A DNA stretch of 64,000 bases from an uncultured Lachnospiraceae bacterium (lineage in GTDB: Bacteria; Bacillota; Clostridia; Lachnospirales; Lachnospiraceae). A model generated the notes under the pieces. It worked only from the letters and a program-made list of their open reading frames with translations, searched no databases and was not told the origin of the DNA. Made by a program: the position numbers and the translations under genes. Below are positions 8,222 to 15,220 of the stretch, piece after piece; the first letter of the stretch is position 1, and each line of letters starts with the position of its first letter. Location: contig CANQAP010000001.1 of the NCBI GenBank assembly GCA_947589305.1, positions 523,052 through 587,051 on the forward strand. The letters run 5' to 3'.

Positions 8222-9187
8222 TTATAAAAACTCAAACATATGTTGCGTATCTAGTTTTCGTCCCTTCATAAAGGTTCGATAATAATTTTGGATAAATACA
8301 AAAATTTCATTACGATATTTTAATAATGCCTCCAACAAGAATTCTACATATGCCGCAGACTTTTTATAATGCAAACAATATTGTCCCTGAATCATCTGAT
8401 AATCTTCCTTCTTGCATTGCCCTAGATTAATTGCTTTACGTACCTCTAAATCTATCAATGGGCGCATCGGCTCTATTAAATCGCAGACCAAGGATTTTCT
8501 TTGATAAAACTCTTTATGATATACGCCGTAGTACACGTCAAAACCATATACTTGCAACAAAGAATCCACCAACTGAAATATTAGATTATATCCAATATCT
8601 AAAGTTGCATTTACATAATCACTTTTAATTCTTGGTTTTCGTCCTTTCCAATCGACATTATCAAACATCTGTGAAAAATAAACTCTAGCTGCCGAACCTT
8701 CCAAACCCAACAGGGATGTTGTTTCCTTTATTGGTTCTGATAGCACTTGCAAATATTCATCCAGTTTTCTAATCGCTTCTTTATTTGCAATACTTTTTTT
8801 TCGAAAAGAATTCAGTGCCTGTCGTTGATTATATATCTTATTTTGAACCAAAAACTGTGCGATTTCTACTTCTGCATAAGCATACTGTTTTTTATGGAGA
8901 AGTGTATTACCTTCCATACGGTTTCCAATGATAGAATACAATTTAAAGTTTTGATTCATAAGGCATATTACAAATCCAAATTTCTTGGCACTTCGAATCA
9001 ATCCTGTTGTAATAGTAGTATCCCCTATCACAAATACAATAAACACACGATAGCATGTGATCTGATATTTCGTCTTTCCTTCACGATTATGAATAACAAG
9101 ATTATCATTCTTAAAAGATAATTTATCTCCTTGACTAGCAAAAAGGAAAAGTATCTGTTTTTTCTCAAAATCTGTTCTTTCCAGCAT
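8222..9187 (-). CDS. cas1: CRISPR-associated integrase Cas1
   Basis: A 321-residue Cas1 integrase of the type V-A lineage. An N-terminal beta domain is followed by a helical catalytic domain. The metal-binding residues are visible: E163 in GLEGSAARVYF, H224 in GVYHKEFYQRKSL and D236 in LVCDLIEPMRPLID. With Cas2 it inserts new spacers at the leader-proximal repeat. GAGGTATGG precedes the ATG, and only 7 bases separate it from cas4, so the two are co-transcribed. Confidence 0.97.
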   Translation of the reverse strand: MLERTDFEKKQILFLFASQGDKLSFKNDNLVIHNREGKTKYQITCYRVFIVFVIGDTTITTGLIRSAKKFGFVICLMNQNFKLYSIIGNRMEGNTLLHKKQYAYAEVEIAQFLVQNKIYNQRQALNSFRKKSIANKEAIRKLDEYLQVLSEPIKETTSLLGLEGSAARVYFSQMFDNVDWKGRKPRIKSDYVNATLDIGYNLIFQLVDSLLQVYGFDVYYGVYHKEFYQRKSLVCDLIEPMRPLIDLEVRKAINLGQCKKEDYQMIQGQYCLHYKKSAAYVEFLLEALLKYRNEIFVFIQNYYRTFMKGRKLDTQHMFEFL

Positions 9188-9194
9188 CCATACC

Positions 9195-9752
9195 TCACTT
9201 TATCCCTCTATCACAAGCAGGTTCATAAATACAGTTTTTACATTTTTCTATATTTGACTGTTCAAATGCTTCTAACGTAAATGTGTGAATATCATGAATA
9301 GTTTTTTTGAATTTTTCCATCATCTTTACATCCTCTTCCGGTAAAGGTATTACATAATTTCTATTATCTGTCATACTATGTATTACAATCTTTTCGACGT
9401 CATATCCCATTTCCCGCATAGCAAAACACTGTGCATACACTTGAAAGACATAGCCGTCATATATTGTTTTCACAGTGCGTTTACGTTCTACCAACTGTTT
9501 TTTTGCCGTATCATATAGATCAATTTTTCCAACTAATCCAAACTCTTCACAATATACGCTAATACCCGTCAATATATTTTTCTGTCTGGAATAGCTATGT
9601 GCATCTATCGTTTTATGTGCATCCGTTCCACGCAATTGACTCTGTGACTGATATAACATTCGATTCATATCCCCGAATAATAAATGAAAATAAATTGATG
9701 CAGGGCAAAAAATAAAGTCATTTAATTGAGTAAACAAAATTTCCTCATACAT
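9195..9752 (-). CDS. cas4: CRISPR-associated exonuclease Cas4
   Basis: A 185-residue RecB-like nuclease with an iron-sulfur cluster. Cysteines C16 (DFIFCP) and C171, C174, C180 (CKNCIYEPAC) are the four cluster ligands. D78 (VGKID) and the E89-x-K91 pair (LVERKR) form the nuclease site. Cas4 trims prespacers and selects them by PAM. The ATG at 9752 is preferred over 9758 because GGAG is 6 bases before it. The gene overlaps the cas12a stop by 8 bases, a sign of coupled translation. Confidence 0.95.
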   Translation of the reverse strand: MYEEILFTQLNDFIFCPASIYFHLLFGDMNRMLYQSQSQLRGTDAHKTIDAHSYSRQKNILTGISVYCEEFGLVGKIDLYDTAKKQLVERKRTVKTIYDGYVFQVYAQCFAMREMGYDVEKIVIHSMTDNRNYVIPLPEEDVKMMEKFKKTIHDIHTFTLEAFEQSNIEKCKNCIYEPACDRGIK

Positions 9753-12700
9753 GAACATCTCCTGACAAAAGTGGATGCGTCTGAGCGTATTCCAACCATT
9801 CCTGATTACTTATTTTGACCTTTTTCTCATTTTTTTGGATCCGATCAAGAAGTATGAGTCCTTTACGTGCAATATTATATGCACCATTAGCATCAGCGTC
9901 TTGCGGGAAATAATTCCGTTTTTCATTATTTTCCTGATATTCTCTTGTATCAAAAAATTCACCATTATCATTTTTTACAGGAGAAATCATATAATCAATA
10001 TTTTTATTGGGAATACTGTTTCTAAGTTGCACCATCCATTTTATATCTTCCAGTAAATCTCGGAAAAATTTTGCTTGTTCCACCTTACAGATATCCGGTA
10101 TCATATTTTTTTCTGAAATTTCAACCCCGTATTGTTCAAAATGCGTACGCATTTGTGTTGTTAGCTCTTTGATTTCTTTATAGTCCCATTGATTCTTTTT
10201 CTCCGGATTCCGGCAAGTAACAATACGTGATCCCTGAGAACATAATGTCCACTTTGTACGGATACCCATAGCACGATCACTAAAATGTTTGTAATCTAAT
10301 GCAAACTCAAAATATCCTTCTTGGCTGTTATATCGAATAAAATCAAACTTTTCAATAAATATTTTTGCTTCTGTCATATTGGTATACTTAGGATACAAAA
10401 GGTTGACAAATCCAGTCGTTGGATCAATCTTACTTGTATTCCATGCCGGTATGTAAAACAGAAACCCACTCTGTTGTCCCATTTTTCCAAAACCTTCAAA
10501 TGGATTTGCTAATTGATATGCTTTTAACGCCCCTCCCGGTTGCTCAGCATCCACCGTTTTATTGACTAAATAATTTAATTTATCAATCAGCATTTTTTCA
10601 AATTTTTCATATACTTGTTTTTCAACCTTTTTTCTGCCATTAACAAAACCAACATTCAAATCTTCTAATACTATAACAGCTTGATATTCTAGCATCAAAT
10701 TTGTAATCACATGAATTGCCTGACTTAAATATCCTTCTTTCAACTCTTTAATAGAATTAATCTCCATCCAGTTCCTTCTGGACTGATCCATCTCTTTTTC
10801 TCTCTTATCTAATAGAGCATGGTAATTTTGATCATATCCTTTATCATTTTTAATAATATTCAAAGACTTTTGATATAAGATTTTTCCCTCAGGTGATACA
10901 ACACACACATATAACAAATTACGTTCACCACGATCTATACCGATAACATTAACACCTTTTTCTCTACGAATCACTTCTTGTGCTAATGTGTTCAGATTTC
11001 TTTTCCCTTCTGCACAAAAATTTAAAGTTATTGGTACATGAAACTGATATTTATCTACAGTATAGCGCTTATCTTTTATCAGATCGTAAGGAAAACAACT
11101 TGTCTCTCCTTTTATCTCAGCCATCGGATTTTTCTTAGCTATGAGTTCTCCTTTAGGATGTATAACACGATTTTCTGCTTTAATACTAGCCTTGCGGTAG
11201 AAAATTTCTGCCTTGCCATTTAATTGATATACCACATTGGCTAAATTCCTTTCATCAAATAGCATCTTCCAATATATAGTATGTAGATTTGGAGTGCCTT
11301 TAGTATATTTGGAAAAATCTTTACCGTAAATTTGAAAAAGATATAATTGACCGTTATTTACCAATTGATTGACATAAGTTTCTGATACTTTTCTAAATTT
11401 CAAAGCATATGCCTGTTTTTCTACTTCATGATAAAATTGGCTAATATTTTGATAATCTTTTGTCTCACTAAAATGGAAATCAAATTTGTTCCAATCTTCA
11501 TGTTTTTTAATAGATCTCTTAAAGAAATCGATCAATTTGTGACATTCTTTTAATTCAAAATTATCTCCTAATATATGTGATCCCTTTTTATAATTGCGAA
11601 GAATATCAGCAGGCGGTTGAAAATAATCTAGGTTCTTTTTACCAAAAAACACTTTAGGAAGCATCTCATGAGGGTTCTGAATCATCTTATACTCTAGTTT
11701 TTCATAATAAGAATCGTCATCTTGAAAGTTTTGTGTCATAAATGACTTATTATGATTTTTATCCATAATACCTAAATAATACAAGCCATTTTTTCGAAGA
11801 ATCACTGCTAAATGATCCCGTTCTTTATTGACATCCCAACCAGCAAGAAGTGTAGGACTTTGAAAATTAATTTTGATTTTCTCCACCGAATAAGGTTTTT
11901 GTGTTACATAATTTCGTACTTTATTATACAACGGTGTAACCAGAGATAATTGAGAATAATATATATCCAATTCTCCGTAAAAATTATCATCTTTTTCTGT
12001 TTCCATTCCAGTTCCTAATAATGGTTTGATAAAAGCTTCAACGTCTTTAATACAATCCAACAGCTTTTTCAACAATGCTACCTTCTTTTTATCTCCAGCC
12101 AATTCTCTTTTTCCAGCATAATCGGTATGTAATAACTCTTTCGCGTCTTGATATGCCGCATTAAAAACATCCCACAAAGCCAGTTCATTCTTTATTTTGG
12201 GAAAAGCGAAAATTCGTTCTAAATTTCCCTCTAAGTCTCCATATTTCATTGCTATGCGATTCAATTCTCCTAAAGAATAACTCCCCTTCTGTTTTAGTAT
12301 TTCACTCCGTTTTTTATAATAATTTTCACCCCGTTTTTTCTTTTGATTTATGTCGTCATATTCCTTTTCAAGACAAGACCGCAAAATTGACCAATCTCCA
12401 TACGCCCGATTTGAAAGATCTGCGATAGCTGGTCCATTTTTTATAAAAATACCATCTAATCGATACTCTCCTATATTTTCTAACAGACGCGGCAAAAAAT
12501 CCTGATTGAAAACGGTTTTAGACAAACCATCAACAATCTGGCAAACTGCATCTATCAATTGTCCATCATCATGAAATGCTTCTAATGAAATAGATAATGA
12601 CTCCCTATCTGCCAGAATTTGCTTATAAAGCGGTTTTAATTTTGGTAGCTTACGATAATTCTTATCTCTACTATGAATTTGATTATATTCATTAACATAT

Positions 12701-13479
12701 TCGTTGATTCCCCGTATTTTTTCATTTTCCAAACTCTCTCCACCTATAAGCGTGTTATAGATCGTGATATCCGAATTTGTTACAAAATGAGAATAATTTT
12801 TTATATCAAAAAAGGATTCAAGAGATTTTCCATTTAAAATATCACTCAATTGACTTTCTAGTTCATGTAGAGAATCTGATAATGCTATTTTTAAAAACTT
12901 ATTAAATACACGCTCATTATCCAAAAAACGAGGAAGATTTTGATTCACAATACGATACGCAATAGCTGTCGATTTTGCTTCATCCGTATACATATTCCTT
13001 CGATTTTCAGCAAAATCACGAAAATAAGTTGTAAACTTATGAAAACTTTCCACGGCAGCTTTATCCTTCGCATTAGTTGTTAAAGCAGGGAGTTCTTCTG
13101 TGATCAATTCTTTTTTAAAAAGCAGTCCAAACTTTTTGTCTGACTGAAAACACTTTTTTACCTGCTTTCTTAAATCCCCCTCTAATTCTTCTATTGTTTT
13201 CTTGTCTTTTTCACTTTGTTCATGCTTGGAAATCAACTCGTAGTATTCCTCAAGTCCTTCTAATTCTAACCGTTGTAAAGATTGCTCTATAAAATTTTTG
13301 TGATAGTCATCAATCACCTTTTTTACCTCTGCATAATCTTGTCTTCTTTTTTCATCCTCCTCAATAATCCTTCTCGCCTCAATATAGTCTTGCGTTTTTC
13401 CTTGGGGACACAATTCAAACCGCAGCGTTTTCTTCAAGCTATACTGTCCAATAAATTCTCCAAAAATATTCTGTTCCAT
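9745..13479 (-). CDS. cas12a: CRISPR-associated RNA-guided nuclease Cas12a (Cpf1)
   Basis: A 1,244-residue Cas12a, the effector that processes its own pre-crRNA and cuts target DNA next to a T-rich PAM. RuvC residues are D849 (VIGIDRGERN), E939 (VIVLEDLN) and D1196 (QDADANGAYNIARKG). R1153 (QLRNSIPNK) is the Nuc-domain arginine. H774, K783 and K802 align with the FnCas12a RNA-processing residues H843, K852 and K869. K609 (MLPKVFF) aligns with the PAM-reading lysine, and W904 lies after the bridge helix. The RuvC I-to-III distances match FnCas12a and the length is normal, so it appears intact. A strong AAAGGAGGAGG site precedes the ATG. It follows the antitoxin gene after 64 bases. Confidence 0.98.
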   Translation of the reverse strand: MEQNIFGEFIGQYSLKKTLRFELCPQGKTQDYIEARRIIEEDEKRRQDYAEVKKVIDDYHKNFIEQSLQRLELEGLEEYYELISKHEQSEKDKKTIEELEGDLRKQVKKCFQSDKKFGLLFKKELITEELPALTTNAKDKAAVESFHKFTTYFRDFAENRRNMYTDEAKSTAIAYRIVNQNLPRFLDNERVFNKFLKIALSDSLHELESQLSDILNGKSLESFFDIKNYSHFVTNSDITIYNTLIGGESLENEKIRGINEYVNEYNQIHSRDKNYRKLPKLKPLYKQILADRESLSISLEAFHDDGQLIDAVCQIVDGLSKTVFNQDFLPRLLENIGEYRLDGIFIKNGPAIADLSNRAYGDWSILRSCLEKEYDDINQKKKRGENYYKKRSEILKQKGSYSLGELNRIAMKYGDLEGNLERIFAFPKIKNELALWDVFNAAYQDAKELLHTDYAGKRELAGDKKKVALLKKLLDCIKDVEAFIKPLLGTGMETEKDDNFYGELDIYYSQLSLVTPLYNKVRNYVTQKPYSVEKIKINFQSPTLLAGWDVNKERDHLAVILRKNGLYYLGIMDKNHNKSFMTQNFQDDDSYYEKLEYKMIQNPHEMLPKVFFGKKNLDYFQPPADILRNYKKGSHILGDNFELKECHKLIDFFKRSIKKHEDWNKFDFHFSETKDYQNISQFYHEVEKQAYALKFRKVSETYVNQLVNNGQLYLFQIYGKDFSKYTKGTPNLHTIYWKMLFDERNLANVVYQLNGKAEIFYRKASIKAENRVIHPKGELIAKKNPMAEIKGETSCFPYDLIKDKRYTVDKYQFHVPITLNFCAEGKRNLNTLAQEVIRREKGVNVIGIDRGERNLLYVCVVSPEGKILYQKSLNIIKNDKGYDQNYHALLDKREKEMDQSRRNWMEINSIKELKEGYLSQAIHVITNLMLEYQAVIVLEDLNVGFVNGRKKVEKQVYEKFEKMLIDKLNYLVNKTVDAEQPGGALKAYQLANPFEGFGKMGQQSGFLFYIPAWNTSKIDPTTGFVNLLYPKYTNMTEAKIFIEKFDFIRYNSQEGYFEFALDYKHFSDRAMGIRTKWTLCSQGSRIVTCRNPEKKNQWDYKEIKELTTQMRTHFEQYGVEISEKNMIPDICKVEQAKFFRDLLEDIKWMVQLRNSIPNKNIDYMISPVKNDNGEFFDTREYQENNEKRNYFPQDADANGAYNIARKGLILLDRIQKNEKKVKISNQEWLEYAQTHPLLSGDVHV

Positions 13480-13543
13480 TGTCCTCCTCCTTTGCTCACT
13501 TCAGTTCATTCATTATTTTTTTAATTGCAACACTCTTTATATT

Positions 13544-14587
13544 CTATAATCTCTTGATTTCTTTCGCCAAACAAAATGGAATCACTTCTCCATCCTTGGT
13601 TTTGATATATGCTGTTTCTTTGTGCATATATCGCACAATCTCTTGTGCATTAAATGAAATAAATTTATTGATTACTCTATCCAATACGTCTTTTTCCTGA
13701 TCGGATAAAATGGATTCATCCAATTTATCGTTTGGTAAAAAATGATATTTAGTATACTCATATTCTTCTTCCATTTTTGTATTGACCTTTTCTAAACCGA
13801 CTATCTGATAATGTCCTATTGGTAAAGCACCCATATCATCATGACAATATACCAGACCCGTCATAGCAATACCGTGTTCCTTAAAAAACAACGCATCCGC
13901 ATACCATAGCATTTTCATCAATCTCACTTTATATAAATGTGTTACCCTTTTAGCAATATAAGAAATAATCGTTTCCAATTTATCAATATCCAGCAAGCGA
14001 TAACCATTCTCATCACATGGTTCCTGATAATCTACATATTCACTTTCCAAAGATTTTCTTTGCAAAAATTCTTTTCCCTCTTCATTCAGATGATCCATGA
14101 TCCTTTGCTTAAGCTCCAACTTTTTCCGCTTTGAAAACTTTTCGCCGTTTTTTTGTATAAAATCCAAGACTGCATACGGATTTTCTTTGATCAGCCTCAA
14201 CATGGTGTCATATGTCTCATCCTGAATCGCCTTACTTTCATATCGTGAGATTGTAGCCTCACCCCAGCCTAGCAGTTTTGCTAGATCCACTTGAGACAAT
14301 CCATATACTTTTCTGATAGCTATGATTTCATCCGTTGTCAGCAGTCCATGGTTTCGTCTATACGCATTGCGTGCCTTTAACAGATTTTCATTTTCCATCT
14401 GTCCAGTCACAAATTCCTGTTCTTCTTTATCACTATTGGGACATAAGAAATAGGTTTCCTCATATTCTACCTCTTCTCCTCTAATGATAATATTTGTCAT
14501 GCGTGTTCTTACTTCAATTTCATGAATTCGGTCACATAAAGGACAATCCATTTGAATCTTTCTGATAAGACTCTTATTGTGTTCCAT
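13544..14587 (-). CDS. MqsA-type zinc finger/HTH antitoxin with C-terminal Panacea (SocA/DUF4065) domain
   Basis: A 347-residue protein. The N-terminus carries CPLC (C15, C18) and CPNS (C49, S52), a MqsA/YgiT-type zinc finger with one ligand replaced by serine. Residues of about 82-135 form an Xre-like HTH (LSQVDLAKLLGWGEATISRYE). The C-terminal part from about 196 (LYKVRLMKMLWYADALFF) is the Panacea/SocA domain, a promiscuous toxin-neutralising domain. It presumably neutralises the adjacent toxin and represses the shared promoter. The ATG at 14587 follows AAAGGAG by 8 bases; an upstream ATG at 14605 also has a possible site. It lies 26 bases after the toxin gene. Confidence 0.85.
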   Translation of the reverse strand: MEHNKSLIRKIQMDCPLCDRIHEIEVRTRMTNIIIRGEEVEYEETYFLCPNSDKEEQEFVTGQMENENLLKARNAYRRNHGLLTTDEIIAIRKVYGLSQVDLAKLLGWGEATISRYESKAIQDETYDTMLRLIKENPYAVLDFIQKNGEKFSKRKKLELKQRIMDHLNEEGKEFLQRKSLESEYVDYQEPCDENGYRLLDIDKLETIISYIAKRVTHLYKVRLMKMLWYADALFFKEHGIAMTGLVYCHDDMGALPIGHYQIVGLEKVNTKMEEEYEYTKYHFLPNDKLDESILSDQEKDVLDRVINKFISFNAQEIVRYMHKETAYIKTKDGEVIPFCLAKEIKRL

Positions 14588-14613
14588 TGCCATGTCTCCT
14601 TTCATAGCCGTCC

Positions 14614-14979
14614 TTACTTTGCATACGGAAACTTCATATCATACTTCGCGTAATGAAAGGACAGGCATAAAACCCTCTTTTTAATATTCTTTTTAATCTT
14701 TAATTTTATATAAACCAATCTGCCATTTATAAATTTTCCAAAGACAAATAGTATTGGTGGCTGGTCATCATCTATATCCAATAGACTTTCTGAATATTCT
14801 TGGATACTCAATTCTTTCAGACAGTCTACAACATCATTTACATCATAATCTAAATCTGCCAGCGTATATCTAGTGGAATATTCCATGTCATTCTTACTAG
14901 ATATTATGAGGATTAACTGATCATTTATACTAAAATCATCAGCGGTCAGCACTGCCTTTAATTCTTTTAAAAATACCAT
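14614..14979 (-). CDS. MqsR-like toxin (putative mRNA interferase)
   Basis: A 121-residue protein (133 if the non-AUG start discussed in the findings is used). Helical N-terminus, acidic middle, and a basic C-terminal beta region (GRLVYIKLKIK, then RVLCLSFHYAK) that resembles the C-terminal strands of MqsR, where GQVYLKITV and VLIVSFK occur. MqsR is a RelE-fold ribonuclease cutting mRNA. The pairing with an MqsA-like antitoxin supports the call, but similarity is weak and the catalytic residues cannot be assigned with confidence. Toxin-first gene order matches mqsRA. No good ribosome binding site precedes the ATG at 14979. Confidence 0.65.
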   Translation of the reverse strand: MVFLKELKAVLTADDFSINDQLILIISSKNDMEYSTRYTLADLDYDVNDVVDCLKELSIQEYSESLLDIDDDQPPILFVFGKFINGRLVYIKLKIKKNIKKRVLCLSFHYAKYDMKFPYAK

Positions 14980-15021
14980 AACCGTTGATCGATCGGAATG
15001 AATTGAAATTTTTATTGCTGT

Positions 15022-15028
15022 CCCCTCC
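15022..15028 (-). promoter_or_regulatory. Ribosome binding site of the toxin gene, placed for a non-AUG start
   Basis: A near-perfect GGAGGGG lies 43 bases before the first in-frame ATG (14979). Six bases after it is an in-frame ATA (15013-15015) followed by an open frame into the toxin. The site suggests initiation at this ATA or at a nearby ATT. Confidence 0.5.
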
Positions 15029-15046
15029 TTATCCGCCTCTTATATT

Positions 15047-15089
15047 ACTATCAAATGATATTATATACTATCATTTGATAGTGTGTCAA
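15047..15089 (-). promoter_or_regulatory. Toxin-antitoxin promoter with palindromic operator
   Basis: On the minus strand TTGACA (15084-15089), an 18-base spacer and TATAAT (15060-15065) form a near-consensus promoter. A 14-base inverted repeat, ACTATCAAATGATA at 15047-15060 and its complement at 15069-15082, flanks the -10 element. Each arm is itself a near-palindrome. This is a typical site for an autoregulatory HTH antitoxin that blocks RNA polymerase. Confidence 0.85.
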
Positions 15090-15145
15090 GAGTGGTCGCC
15101 AGATATTCTTTCCTCTCCGTCCAGTTTGACAAAATGCAATCAGTC

Positions 15146-15174
15146 TTGAATCCTTTACTCTTTTCCCGTATAAT
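15146..15174 (+). promoter_or_regulatory. Promoter of the hybrid sensor kinase gene
   Basis: TTGAAT (15146-15151), a 17-base spacer and TATAAT (15169-15174). It is divergent from the toxin promoter and the start codon follows after about 46 bases. Confidence 0.8.
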
Positions 15175-15220
15175 ATATTCGATTTCAAATAACCATTCCC
15201 TACCAAGGAGGAAATATAGA

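Noticed and set aside
13527..13551. Partial match to the CRISPR repeat (TTATAGAA and TGTTG) between antitoxin and cas12a, which might be a CreA-like guide RNA
   Set aside because: The match needs gaps, overlaps the antitoxin stop codon, and the handle stem is missing. In AT-rich DNA such a match is expected by chance.
14985..15012. AATTTC-containing sequence before the toxin resembling the crRNA handle
   Set aside because: About 12 of 19 positions agree, but the five stem pairs are not formed and the upstream repeat part is absent.
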